DNA of 64,000 nt from Dysidea avara (taxonomy: Eukaryota > Porifera > Demospongiae > Dictyoceratida > Dysideidae), in NCBI RefSeq assembly GCF_963678975.1, contig NC_089275.1, positions 36,246,819 to 36,310,818 on the forward strand. The letters are read 5' to 3'. Made by a program: the position numbers and the translations under genes. Positions 13,442 to 25,880 of this stretch are shown here, in pieces; positions within the stretch are counted from its first letter, which is position 1, and every line of letters starts with the position of its first letter. The notes under the pieces were generated by a model. The model was not told where the DNA came from, did no database searches, and was given only the letters and a program-made list of their open reading frames with translations.

Positions 13442-14398
13442 CATTGCCTGTGCTGATAAATTGTGGATACAAATGCTGGTTGATATGGGTGGGATTGATA
13501 TATCGTTTGAGGTTAACACACTGGTACGTAAACACACTAAAGTTATTGTGGTTTTTTTTTCAGGAATGTAGCTCACCAATATGTTTTGAGGGCTCCATGC
13601 CAGGGCTGAAAACTGTAGGCCAAAACGTTGGTAGGTAAAACTGTAGTATAAAGGTGCTATCAAGAGAATGAGGAACTTCTTGATATGGGCATGGGTCATA
13701 TAAGTAAAAGGTATTCTCTCTACAGTTAAGTGGTGAACATTATGAAATATTCATGGGTGAACATTATGAAATATTCATGAGTGTCCAGATCAAGCACCAA
13801 ACTATTGACAAGAACTTAGCTCTATTTTTCCATAAATCTTTTCCTAAACCATGTTCTATGCACTTACCAGGGCTTATTGAATTATAGCCGGTGACATAAA
13901 TAATTATCTCAGCTTTGCCTTGGTAATTATTGACATCATCTCACTGGTGACATAAATAATTATCTCAGCTTTGCCTTGGTAATTATTGACATCATCTCAG
14001 GTTTTTAAATTGTCTAAAACACCTACTACGAGTGTCTAACTATTACTTGGACACTGTGTCTAATCTCCACTTTGAATATAATTATGATTAATCTATGTTT
14101 ATGGTTTAACTGTACTCTATGTTATGTGCTACATGAAATTCACTGATTTTGTGTGCTAATGTGAAACTGGATCGTCTAATATTCTAATGTAGGCTCTTCA
14201 AAAAGGAAAAAGAAGAGAGGCAAAGTTGAGCCATCAAAGGATATTTGTCCTTCGGATTATTGCAAACGTAAAGGAAAGAAGCTTGCAATGATGTGCTGCA
14301 ATGGTTGCGACCAGTGGTTTCACTGTGTCTGCCTGTCTACAACAATACGAGAAGCACAAAAGCTTCCATCATGGTACTGCCCTATGTGCAAACAATAA
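13442..14398 (+). CDS. PHD-finger protein, 3' exons
   Basis: Three exons with consistent phases: 13442-13523 (acceptor AACTCAG, donor GTACGT), 13564-13630 (acceptor TTTTCAG, donor GTAGGT) and 14193-14398 (acceptor AATGTAG, TAA stop). The last exon encodes a Lys/Arg-rich linker (SSKRKKKRGK), then a C-terminal PHD finger: CPSDYC, MMCCNGCDQWFHCVC and WYCPMC supply the C4-H-C3 zinc ligands. PHD fingers usually read histone H3 tails, and are also found fused to or encoded beside transposases. Earlier exons were not recognised, so the start is unknown. The gene runs divergently from the KDZ gene about 0.7 kb away. It could be a host chromatin gene or a second gene of the same element. Confidence 0.75.
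13733..13780. repeat. 24-bp direct duplication
   Basis: Two tandem copies of a 24-bp unit beginning GTGAACATTATGAAATATTC, inside the PHD gene's last intron. Confidence 0.9.
13891..14000. repeat. 56-bp tandem duplication
   Basis: Two adjacent, almost identical copies of a 56-bp unit starting GTGACATAAATAATTATCTC (13891 and 13947), inside the PHD gene's last intron. Confidence 0.92.
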
Positions 14399-17351
14399 TA
14401 GTTATAACAGTTAATAGTTATAATAGTTATTTGTTTGTATTTTGCTAATCAAGTAATGGTCTGCATTAAACATAGAATGACTGTACCGGATAGTTTGTTC
14501 TTACCTGGCCTGGGGAGAATAGCACTTAGCGGTAAACAAGATTCATACTGTTTTAAACTCACTTTCCAGATCTCAAAGGGTTTCAAGTACTTAACAAAAT
14601 AAGGGTATGTAAATGGAAAGCCTTACAAATTATTAAACAGTATTGATAAAACATCTGTATATCAGGATTTGTATTTATAAAACAGTTGATATCTATCTGC
14701 ATAGTGCATGATAAGCCAATTGAAATGTAGGGTTTAACCATGTTGATATCATTTACCAGACATTCTTAAAATAGTTTAGGCATCCCCATGCACTACATGC
14801 AAGTAGCATAGTCCATGTTGTATTGTAAATATACAATGGATTAATCATATGCTCAGTGTGCTTTATTTGGAGGAAATGAGAATTTATGCTGGTACTATGA
14901 ACCAGTGTTTAATCTAGGGTTGTTAGGAGGGGAAGTTTTCCCCTCAGTTTCCCTCTCTAAAATTGGAGTGATAACTACCCAGGGGCACTGTTTATATACA
15001 AAATGATGTCAGAAGTGCTCCCAAGTTGATTTTTAGATACCGAGTTTAAATAAATAAATTATCCTTGGCACGCATTGGACAAGTGTAAAAATGTTGTTAG
15101 TTTTGGTCTATTTTTCAGACATGTTAGTTTGTGGTGGCCAGTGAACTCCAAAAATGATGGGCAGTGTGTGATAGCTATCACACAGACATTAACTTGGACA
15201 CCCCCAAAGTTCCTAACCCCCCCAACAGAGAACTGTCCTAGATTAAACACTGCTATGAACAATACATGAAAGTGCATTGCATGGGTGATTTTTTATCTCA
15301 GAATTAAATCCATTCAGCTACTAAGAATGTTATAATCGTACAATCAATTATGCATGCAGTTAAAAATCACACCAACATTAAAATTTAAAAGATACCCTCT
15401 GGTTGACACATACAAGGATCAAATTGTATATAGCTACATACAACTTTTCTCAAAACATCTTAACTACTAATACTCTCAAATTATAAAGGTCTCCATCCTT
15501 TACCAAGCTATATCAGCTTGTACAGTATGCGAAACAAATGTTACTTGTTCACAAGCCATTCTTTTCTGCCAGTAGAATAAGCACTGTACTATCCTGTCCT
15601 CCCTCCCCCCCCCCCCCTAATTAAGCTCCCTAACAATGCTTCTAGATTCACCCCTGCATACTTGTCAAGCATTGATATAGCTTCTTCAAACGTAACACAT
15701 GCTTTGATATGATTATCATGAAGAGCAGAATTAAATTCTTCTAAAATCTTGTAACAACCACAGCTTGGCTGATATCATTCTCTTCTTTTGTCTTGCATTG
15801 AATAATATGATGTTTTAATTCAATCTAGAAGTACAGCATATTTCAAACTGAAGCAACAACATTTGTGCTCTTAAGTAAATCTGTTAAGATAACTTTATCA
15901 GTGCATAAACATATAGAAAGACTGCGATGCCTGGTTATGGCCAGTTTACCGTTGTTGTTATTTCCTAACTTGCTCTAGTATTGCCATCAATTAAAAATAA
16001 GAATTATATAGTCAGTTGTATCATGAGTACCTGGTGGCCTGGGGTCAAATGGGAAAACAGTCTATCTAGCTGTATAATGAAAGAATCCCTGTTGCTAGTA
16101 AGGGAAGCAAATATTTATTCTTGTCTCTCTTAGTGGTGTTCAGACTGTTGTGAAACTTTTGAGCTCTACAGTCCCTTCCCATTACTCCTGCACAATCCTT
16201 CTGCAGGTTGTTATCTCAGGATTTTCCTGCATCAACACAGAGTACATGAGTGGTGCTCAGACATCCCAGTGGGCAGCAATAAGCATGTTTAGCATGGCTT
16301 TGCTGTACAACAACAGTTTCTTAAAATTTCATAAAGCTTGAATAGTTTCTTTCCTTAAGCACATGATGTTACTTGCCATAAAATAATTAAATGGCCATTG
16401 TCTTCTTCCTCGATCACTTTAATTTGGTTTGCTCACCACCAATCTGAGAACTTGTGTAAGCCTGTTTAGTGCCTGCCTGATACCATTGCAAATTTTTGTT
16501 ATGGATTTCTAAAGTGACATGCATAAAACCTTTTTACCAGGCAGCACTGAAAATATCAAGTGTACAATAGTGATTGGGGTGGAACACTGTGGTCAATGCA
16601 CTATATTATCTAGCAAAACTCCACACAGTGTAACCAAAACCTATATACTGGAATATATTATAAACTACATATGGAATATAAATCACAAGGGTTACTAGTC
16701 TGGTCTGTTACATCAAAATTTGACAAAAATCGTGATACGCTGGTCCAAAGCACTAAACTTGGTACAATTACTCCTAAGCATACATGAAGTGATGCCCGAA
16801 GGGGTGCCACCCCGGATTTTACCTTCGGTGACCTTTACAGCCATTTTTTGCCTAAAATTGGTCGTTTTTGTGTTTATCTCCCTTAGGAAATCACTGCATG
16901 GAATTAAGCTTACAGATCTTACTTAAAGAAACAGTTTGGTCTTTGTTTGGAGTCAATAGCATGGTTAAGCACTATATCAGTCCTGCTAATTGGTCCGCCC
17001 ACGCATTTAATTAAATAATAGAAAAGAGTTCATTTTCATGTTTTACTAGTAATGGTTCAAGTGTAATGTTAGATAGGCATGTATTCCCCACTACCCAAAC
17101 TTTAGTGGTTTCCTGTTGCTATGGGAACCTATTAATATGACCTATTAGCTTTATCTACAATTACATCACGAGCATTAAAATGGCATCTGTATTGGGGGAC
17201 TTCAATATTTTCGAGTACAGACGCCTATGGAAACAAAAACTTTGATCGATCATATCTTAACCGGGAAAGAAGATATCGAGCTCTAACAAACAGGTATGGT
17301 TATAGATTAGTGGTTATTGTGATTATAGCGATTATTAAACAGGTATGGTTG
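14399..17351. other. Gene-poor stretch
   Basis: No gene is supported. A homopolymeric C-rich tract lies at 15601-15617. The stretch 16786-16930 contains 'ggtgacctttacag', shared with the inverted repeat arms at about 28.05 and 37.96 kb. The stretch 17155-17300 resembles 2885-3020 and immediately precedes the decayed transposon ORF at 17352. Short ORFs here look random. Confidence 0.5.
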
Positions 17352-18238
17352 CAGGTACATATGGCTAATTTCTCAGAGTTCCTTAGAGACACTGCCAATA
17401 AAAGTGAATTTTTTGAATTTTTGACACAGAAAGTGTCTAAACGTGACTACCCCAATGGAAAGGAAGTATACATCACTTCAGGTCAGTTCAACATGATGTT
17501 TCAATGCACATGTTCTATTTTCAATAGGAAATTGGTCATTTTCAAGGGAAGTAACCAGTTCATATGATAATTATTAGCTTCATCTGCCAAAGTCTTGGTG
17601 AACAAACAAACCAGCCTTACCTTTTTATCATGCATTTACAGGGTGTGACACCACCTCACAGCTTCTTGGTAAAGGGAAAAAATCTGCGTGGGAATCCTGG
17701 AAAGCTTATCCAGAAGTTACAAAAGCAATTCTTTATGCAGCAGAGCATCCTTTCCAGGTGTTACAACCAGGCACTCCAGCATTTAAGATATTAGAACGAT
17801 ATATGTGTGTGTGTTATATGATAAAACCACACCATTATACTCTGTGAATGAAGCAAGAAAGAATTTTCTGCAAAAGAGCAAAGACAATAGAGACTATTCC
17901 TCCAACAGGTATAACAATGTTTTTAGTATTTCTTTTATTAATTTTTTTTTGAAATTGTGTGCTCTATACTACAACACACTAACAGAATGCTGTATCAGGC
18001 AAGCATAAGGACAGCATGCCTGCAGTCCATTGAAGGAATTCAATCCCCAGAAGGATTTGGGTGGATAAGGCATGAGAGTTCATGGATGCCGGTATGGACA
18101 TTGCTTCCAGAAGTGGCAAAAGCAAGCCAATAATTGATCAAGTGTGGATGTAAAGCTGAGCCTCTGTGCTCAAGGAAGTGCAAGTGTCATGATGCAGGCC
18201 TCCCTTGCACTGCTCTTTACCAATACAGTGGAAATTGT
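17352..18238 (+). pseudogene. Decayed transposon ORF (TGCDT/LERY family), copy 2
   Basis: Fragments in order match the 36.4-37.7 kb copy: FSEFLRDTANKSEFFEFL (from about 17362), CDTTSQLLGKGKKSAWESW (from 17644), an ILERYMCVLYDKTT block, VNEARKNF, then IKCGCKAEPLCSRKCKCHD and CTALYQYSGNC at the end. The reading frame breaks at a (GT)n run near 17802-17812 (two extra bases relative to the protein frame), and a TAA stop at 18131 precedes the Cys-rich tail. The EADTR/TVDTD middle is missing or spliced. The family is common in cnidarian and sponge genomes. I do not know its transposon superfamily. Confidence 0.75.
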
Positions 18239-20744
18239 CTGAGTTTATATATAGGCCAAACCCAGCAAGCTAGTATAATTATTAATTTATCTTTAATTTT
18301 AGCGACTTTTAATTTGTTCAACTGCTTTATGTTCCTTTCCAGAAAAACTTGCATTTATGTAATTGTGTTACTAAACCTACTTACCAGAGGTTGTGGACTA
18401 CCTAGATGTAAATAATACATAGTCTCACTACTCTTTGATATTAAAAATTGAACATTATAATAACAGTAAATTTTGTAGGTTTTATTTTTGCGATCGATCA
18501 TACAAAGGGGTGCCAGGTGATTTGAACATGGCACCCCTTCTGAAATCATTTCATACACCATAAGGAATCACTGTACCAAATCTGGTTCTTTGGGCCAGGG
18601 TGTCAAGATCAAAACTGTAACAGACTGGACTAACTGAACTGTTATCGTACATTCAATTGTAAGACTACAGAAGCCTTTTTGATCAAATGACAATATTTTT
18701 CTATGTGGCATATAGGACAAAAGGTTTACTAAGTTCTTTCCTATACATTTGAAGGTTACAAAGGTTTACAGTGACAAAAGGCTTTTTATTTTTTAAAGCA
18801 ATATAATTTATCCTTGTGCATGTGAAACATAGATTAAAAGGGTCACTAGGCTATTTCTCATACATTTGACAGTTACAAAAGGTACAAAGTATTTTAAAAG
18901 CAGTATATAGTAGATTAAAAGACTTACTGGGCTCTTTCTCATACATTCAAAAGTTACAGTAGTTAAAAGCAGCCGGCAGTATTTCTCTATGTAGAGTGAT
19001 GATATACAATGAAACCCTAGGAAGGACACCATCAGAGAATTTATTCTTGTCCTTTTCAATATGTGTCCTTTGTTGAAGGTGCATGTACAAAATACTGTTA
19101 AGATTAATTGGGACCCAAGTTAGAGGTTGTCATCAGTTCAGGGATGTCCTTTTAGAGGGGTTCCACTGTAGGTTACAAGCCACGCTGTAACACTTTAATA
19201 TATCAAAGACCCCACACTATACTGTTGTGACTGTAAAGGTGTTGTACCAACTGCAGTGTACATAAAAGGTATGCCGGGATAATATGGGTTTTAAAGTGTG
19301 TTTGAAAAGGTACTGCAGTCCACAGCTACTGTATAAATAGCCTTAACTCCGGACCAAATGCTTAGAGATCTACCAGGCAATTCAAGGAGTTTCTCCCTGT
19401 GATTTACATAATTATTACAGATGGAGACCAGCACACAGCAATGTTTCCTCGCATAATTATATTAGTGAAGTAGCATAGCATAACAATTGTGCATTTTTTG
19501 TGATGCAAGCATCAAATATTGGTACAGAGATGTATAGACAATCCCATAAGGAACAAATCTGGATATATTTGGATGCTGTATACCATGCCTCCTTCAATGA
19601 ACTCTGCCCACTGTTGTTGCATACTAATATTAAATTGGGAATCGAGGCTTTGTAAAGGTGGAAATGGGTTTTAAAACTTCTTCCTTTGTGATGTAACCTG
19701 GATATTGGGCATCCCCATTTGACAAACCCCATCCACTTGGCTAAACTTATTCTTCATAATGTAGTAATACACTGATGTAGGTTTAATGCATTTTAGGCCA
19801 TAGAGTTGAGTTCCCAGTGAAGATATTACATTACCAGCATAACATTACTATACAACCTTTAGGTGTGTACTCACTTCTGTTTTCATGTAATCTAGTTCAT
19901 GCACTGAGTAAATACCACTTATTCAATTCTGGAGATGATCTAATCATGAGGAAAATTGTCTTTATTGAACTAGAGCACTGAATACTGATGGTGTACATTT
20001 TGGACATGTGGTATCCTTTTAAATGTACCTGGATACCTCAACTGAGCTGGTTTCATTGTTGTTGTTTTTTTGTTCTGGATCGCACTGATTATGCTCACTG
20101 GATTCTTGTTCATCTGAAAGATATTGCTATCTTTTATGGATAACAAGACTGTTGTTTAATATTGCAATTAATGAATGAAGTGCATCGACAAAAGAATGTT
20201 CTAATAAAAAAATATACAGAAGTAATTGATTTAATATCAAGGTGCTCTACAATATACAATATGCAGGTGTAGATGTATCTAGAATGGTAGATGTATCTAG
20301 AATGGTAAAAGAGCTTCACAAAAGCCTGATTCCTTTTCCCATGTTGTTCAAACAAAATGCAGGCAATGCCTACCAGTGCAGCAGTATAGTAAAAGTACCT
20401 TTACCTATAAAATGGAAAATCAACCATATGAGCACATTTGATACCTAAAATATTTAATAACCAAGCAACAAACTTTATTGTGCACATCTGTTTGGTAATG
20501 ATTGCAAGACATTCTAAATGCCTTAAATTACAAGAAAACTTATGAAATGTTTTTCAACTGCACCATGCTCTCCTCGGAATCCCAATAAACACAATGGTTC
20601 CAATTATTTCACATGTGCCCACAAGAATGGTTTTCCAAAATGTGGTCACATATATAGTGTTAGAACTCACCTACCTATTATAATAAGTTGGTATCCACCT
20701 TCATCATAAACTATCATGAGAACCCCATGTTATAATTATATCTG
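18239..20744. other. Gene-poor stretch with degenerate repeats
   Basis: Nothing codes recognisably. A degenerate tandem repeat lies at 18715-18990 and two adjacent 18-bp copies of 'gtagatgtatctagaatg' at 20268-20303. 'aggggttccactgta' at about 19155 looks like one end of a CAGTGGAACC-type (mariner/pogo-like) element. From about 20400 to 20660 is a degenerate MITE ending in 'ttttccaaaatgtggtcaca', related to 51008-51259. Confidence 0.5.
18715..18990. repeat. Degenerate tandem repeat, roughly three units
   Basis: Three diverged copies of a unit containing 'ctatttctcatacatt' followed by 'gttacaaa' and then a T/A-rich spacer with 'aaaagcagtat'. Spacing is about 80-125 bp. Confidence 0.6.
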
Positions 20745-21310
20745 TGGCAAAGCAAACCTCAATCTTGGATTTTTGAAAATAAATTTATATATTCTCAAAT
20801 CCAACTTGTACCAGCAACTACTGTTACCTTCTATCAACACTGCTCAGCCATCTGGGATCATCATCACCAAACTATAATTCACAAACTAGAAATGATCCAA
20901 CATCGAGCTGCAAGATTTGTCCTTAATGAACCCCAACACAAATCTAGATAGTGTTTCAGACATTTTGAACTACCTAAAATGGCAAAGTTTGGAAAGTATA
21001 TAAGAGACGAAACGCGAGATTTGTATTAATGTTTAAGATTGTGAGAAACTAGTGATGCCGCCAAATCATTGTTTACCTCAATGACCTCCTCTGTCATATT
21101 CTTGTTCAAACAATTCCCTCAAGTTTACACAGCTCCAATCCAGAATTAGTCTATACAAGTACTCATTCCTACCAAGGACAATCATAGACTGGAACAACTT
21201 AACAATAGACAATACGCACACAACAAATATTGACACTTTTAAGGATGCTATAGATAAGCTAAAGCATTGTGATTTGTAATGGTGGGCTTTACTAATTGAA
21301 TTTTAAATAA
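20745..21310 (+). mobile_element. 5'-truncated non-LTR retrotransposon (LINE) tail
   Basis: One frame encodes CSAIWDHHHQTIIHKLEMI followed by QHRAARFVLNE, the conserved segment near the C-terminus of CR1/Jockey/I-like reverse-transcriptase ORFs (usually W-D-P-H, then K-L-E-x-x-Q-R-R-A-A-R-F). Downstream come remnants of the usual end: 'tactcattcctaccaagg' and 'gactggaacaactta' (WN-L in these families). Frameshifts and stops interrupt it. The 3' end runs into AATAAATAAAAC. It lacks the endonuclease and most of the RT, so it is a dead copy. Confidence 0.8.
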
Positions 21311-21937
21311 ATAAAACAGTCAGGTACATCAAACTTATTGTGCACTTTGATAAAAGCACAATAATTCGTTCACAAGTAGATTAATACTTAATGATCATTT
21401 TTGGATATGTAATAACACTTATAATGACTATGGTAACAGTCTACAAAATGGCGGCCATGAAACTATATCATTTTTAATCAAAACAGCATTTATATAATTA
21501 GTCCTTAAAATCTTAATAAAAATAGGAGGCTCCAGAGATTTTGGTGGCCACTGTCAAATCCAGTCTTTTTGTGAAGCCATAGATCTGAAGTTGAGACCAA
21601 AGTAAAACTCATTCAACACTTGTGCTGTAAAGCCTTAATAAATAAATAAATAATAAATGAAGGTCTCAAAAACACTATCCTCTTTCAGCTCTTATTTCTC
21701 ATTACTTTATGAATCAAATTACTACTATATATATATATCGTATAACCTGGTTTAGTGCAAGCATAGATCAGTGGGGTAGAAGATCTATGGTGCAAGTGAA
21801 GTATATTATTGATAAGATAAAACCTCTAGCTATTAGGTGACTGCTCCGTTTTATTTGCTTTACTGGTTTCAGAAACCCCCTGATGCTACCCCTGTACTCC
21901 AACAATCCGGGTATGATGAAAACCGCTGAAAATAGTT

Positions 21938-22193
21938 GTGACCAGATTTCAGAAAACCAATCTTAATGTCATATTTGAAATACACAGAATTACATGATAC
22001 ATTGTGTCCTCATTATAGTGGAGTTATATATACACCCGCTGAACTATTTCACATTATTTCCTGTAATTCAAGGTACTAATTACACATTCTAATCACTAAG
22101 ATGCTGATTGGAAGTTAAAGGTTCTTTATTTTGGTTATAAATATTTTAAGAAGTCAAATTTACATTATAACTGATTTTCCAAAATCTGGTCAC
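21938..22193. mobile_element. GTGACCAGATTT-type MITE
   Basis: The left end GTGACCAGATTTCAGAAAAC pairs with the reversed right end GTGACCAGATTTTGGAAAAT. Length is 256 bp. Flanks AGTT and ATTT only partly match a 4-bp duplication, so it is probably older than the other copies. Confidence 0.8.
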
Positions 22194-22955
22194 ATTTATG
22201 AGCTAAGTGGAGTATATTTTCAGAAGCTATACTCTAATAAAGCAGTCAACTGTACTCTAATAGAGCATAGAGATAAATGAAGTACATTTTTACATTGAGC
22301 AAAAAAATGTACAGTAAGAATGCTTCAAGATCAGATGCCATGTATATAGTTGGTTCAACTAGGTGTGAATTTGACAGGGGTAGTTTCCGGAGTTTATGGA
22401 AACCCCTTTGGGGTTAGCTCACCTCAGAGTATCTGTACTACCATTAGATAATCTGTTATTAGGTAATAGCTATTATAATTGTGCTGTTCTTTGTTTAACA
22501 GTAGCTATCTTCCTCCCAATACAGTAGTGAATTCAAGGAGAGTACAGGGGGCATGTGTCCCCTTCCTTTTTCCATCCTCAGTCCTATAGTTTCATCCCAT
22601 AATTGTACAAATGAAGTTTCTTAAAAGGCTGAGGTACTCTAAGACAGCAGTCAGTTAATTACTCTAATAGAATGTTTACTGGAGGAAACACTATAAGAAT
22701 CCTGTACATTTATTGCTACTTTTGAGGCTTTTATATCCATCATCATTCCATGGGTATGCTTTTACAGTAACTCACGGCTATAGGGTTTTTTGTAAGTAAA
22801 GCACACATGGTTCTTTGCATGCTATATAATAATTATTGTACTGTGTTTTATTGCGATTTATCTCAGTTACCTCAGTTAGTCTTATACAGTAACTGATACC
22901 TAATATACACCAAACTTTATTTCTTGCTTTAAGCCCATCCAAGATGTATATATTT
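22194..22955. other. Non-coding stretch with dispersed motif copies
   Basis: Contains three or four copies of the dispersed 'tactctaatagarcagtca' motif or near variants (about 22228, 22250, 22640 and 22665). No gene recognised. Confidence 0.5.
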
Positions 22956-23206
22956 GTGACCAGGCCTGCAAAAAACGGGCATATGGGCACAAACTACACC
23001 TTGTTACAAAACAAGACGTCTCAGTGCTGGAGTAGATTATTTTCATTCTGTAAATTGCAATACACAGCCAATTAAATTCTCCATAATAGCTGCAAATAGC
23101 ATTGCCATAGCCATCTCGTGGTGGAAATTACAAGTCATAAAAGTTATAAAAAGTAGACGAATTGTATGTGCCCATGCACATGCCCTGTATTCGCAGGCCC
23201 GGTCAC
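22956..23206. mobile_element. GTGACC/AGGCCTGC-type MITE
   Basis: The left end GTGACCAGGCCTGCAAAAAA and the reversed right end GTGACCGGGCCTGCGAATAC form inverted repeats that extend through 'gggcat' and 'gggcaca'. The flanking 4-bp duplication ATTT is exact (22952-22955 and 23207-23210). Confidence 0.92.
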
Positions 23207-23717
23207 ATTTTATACAAACAATATTGTCTTAGTTTTCCTTCCCTGTAGTACCAGGTCAAGTGACTTTAAGCTATATCACAAAGATCATCTACCACTCAAT
23301 GTTGCAAACAATGAATATTTTGTCAGAATCTGCATACACAAGGCATCTATAAAAAGATTTGACTGCATGGTTTACATGATAATTGTTAGATGATAATCAC
23401 TAATCAGTTAGTATGTCAGAAGCTCTAAAACTTATTGTATAGCTATTGTATAGTTTTAAACACTCAGCTTTTAAAGTTTAATGTGAATTGAAGTTTCGGA
23501 AAGTGAGAGATTACAACCTTGTCAGTGGCTGGGGGCTGCACCCACAGATCCCTGCTTATCAGCATAACTAGAAATCGCTTCTAAAAATCCTACATCTGCC
23601 CTTGTTATATATATTATGCTGCTATAGTCAGCAGTTGCTAGGTATGTAAAGCTGAGTAACAACAAGAAATACACTTATACCATGATCATGCACTTCACTT
23701 GGGTGCATGCATGTAGC

Positions 23718-24290
23718 ACGCCATCATAACAGATGCATTTAAATGCTCAAGATTTTTCAGCACCTGAGGGCTGTTTATAGACAGAGTTCCCTCTGAAAAA
23801 TCCCGGCTACACACCTGTTCACCAAGTTAGTCTAAAATAGAAAAAAGGATTGCCAATCAGGGGACAAAGTCATACCCAAAATTACATTTGACACCTAGTT
23901 CTCATCAGATACCATGATACAGCTGTTTAATTAATATAATTAGCTTTTGTGATTGTGCAATAATCTAGTCTACTTTAAAATTCATAAACAATAAGGTGTT
24001 GATGCCTCACGCCCCTCATAAAAGATGCATTAAAATGCTCAAGATTTGTCACCACCTGAGGGTTGTGTATTGTAAGTTATTTTTGATAGACAGAGCTCCT
24101 TCTGAAAAACCCTGGCTACAAACCTAATTGAAAAAGGATTGCCAGTCAGGAAACAAAGACATATCCAAAGTTACATTAGACACCTAGCTACAATCAGATA
24201 CAATGGCACAGCTGTTTAATTATCTTTGTAATTGTGCACTAATGTAGTCTACTTTAAAATTAATAAGCAATAAGGTGCAGATGCCCAGGT
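23718..24290. repeat. About 291-bp tandem duplication abutting minisatellite array 2
   Basis: Two diverged direct copies (starting at 23718 and 24009) share 'gatgcatt', 'aaatgctcaagattt', 'cacctgaggg', 'aaaaggattgcca' and 'cagctgtttaatta'. The second copy runs up to 'ataaggtgcagatgcc', just before the 20-bp array. No coding content recognised. Confidence 0.85.
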
Positions 24291-24314
24291 GTGAATATTA
24301 TAAAAGCATTTCAT

Positions 24315-25769
24315 GTTGCCTGCTGTTACCCTCTGTTGCCTGCTGTTACCCTCTGTTGCCTGCTGCTACCCACTGTTACCCTCTGTTGCCTGCTGTTACC
24401 CACTGTTGCCTGCTGTTACCTACTGTTGCCTGCTGTTACCCTCTGTTGCCTGCTGTTACCCACTGTTGCCTGCTGTTACCTACTGTTGCCTGCTGTTACC
24501 CTCTGTTGCCTGCTGTTACCCACTGTTGCCTGCTGTTACCCACTGTTGCCTGCTGTTACCCACTGTTACCCTCTGTTGGCTGCTGTTACCCACTGTTGCC
24601 TGCTGTTACCCACTGTTGCCTGCTGTTACCCACTGTTGCCTGCTGTTACCCACTGTTGCCTGCTGTTACCCACTGTTGCCTGCTGTTGCCCACTGTTGCT
24701 TGCTGTTACCTTCTGTTACCTACTGTTGCCTGCTGTTACCCACTGTTGCCTGCTGTTACCCTCTGTTGCCTGCTGTTACCCACTGTTGCCTGCTGTTATC
24801 CACTGTTGCCTGCTGTTGCCCACTGTTGCTTGCTGTTACCCTCTGTTGCCTGCTGTTACCCACTGTTGCCTGCTGTTACCCACTGTTGCCTACTGTTGCT
24901 TGCTGTTACCCTCTGTTGCCTGCTGCTACCCACTGTTACCCTCTGTTGCCTGCTGTTACCCACTGTTACCCTCTGTTGGCTGCTGTTACCCACTGTTGCT
25001 TGCTGTTACCCACTGTTGCCTGCTGTTACCCTCTGTTGCCTGCTGCTACCCACTGTTGCCTGCTGTTACCCACTGTTGCCTGCTGTTACCCACTGTTACC
25101 CTCTGTTGCCTGCTGTTACCCACTGTTGCCTGCTGTTATCCACTGTTGCCTGCTGTTGCCCACTGTTACTTGCTGTTACCCTCTGTTGCCTGCTGCTACC
25201 CACTGTTACCCTCTGTTGCCTTCTAGCGCTGTTACCCACTGTTACCCTCTGTTGCTTGCTGTTACCCACTGTTGCCTGCTGTTACCCACTGTTGCCTGCT
25301 GTTACCCACTGTTGCCTGCTGTTACCCACTGTTGCCTGCTGTTACCCTCTGTTGGCTGCTGTTACCCACTGTTGCTTGCTGTTACCCACTGTTGCCTGCT
25401 GTTACCCACTGTTGGCTGCTGTTACCCTCTGTTGCCTGCTGTTACCCTCTGTTGCCTGCTGCTACCCACTGTTACCCTCTGTTGCCTGCTGTTACCCACT
25501 GTTGCCTGCTGTTACCCACTGTTGCCTGCTGTTACCCTCTGTTGCCTGCTGTTACCCACTATTGCCTGCTGTTACCCACTGTTGCCTGCTGTTACCCACT
25601 GTTACCCTCTGTTGGCTGCTGTTACCCACTGTTACCTGCTGTTACCCACTGTTGCCTGCTGTTACCCACTATTGCCTGCTGTTACCCTCTGTTGCCTGCT
25701 GCTACCCACTGTTGCCTGCTGTTACCCTCTGTTGCCTGCTGTTACCCACTGTTGCCTGCTGTTACCTGT
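24315..25769. repeat. 20-bp minisatellite array, copy 2 (inverted relative to copy 1)
   Basis: About 1.45 kb of units reading CACTGTTGCCTGCTGTTACC, the reverse complement of the array at 98-1866. Units alternate CACTG and CTCTG ends, with 'ttggctgctg' and 'gctgctaccc' variants spaced in higher-order blocks. Three overlapping plus-strand frames stay open (311-531 residues) because the unit lacks stops. All three encode the same circular permutation of a Leu/Cys/Pro 20-mer, so they are not evidence of a protein. Confidence 0.97.
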
Positions 25770-25880
25770 TGTAAGCACTTTGTTGATCCCTGCCCTTATA
25801 TTCCTGCATGCGATTAATCCTCTGTTGCCTTGTTATCTCCGTAACTGGTATCACTTGCTCCATTTCCACATTGCTATACC

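Noticed and set aside
13373-13699. Minus-strand 108-residue ORF
   Set aside because: Lies opposite PHD-gene exons that have proper splice signals and phases. It is a shadow.
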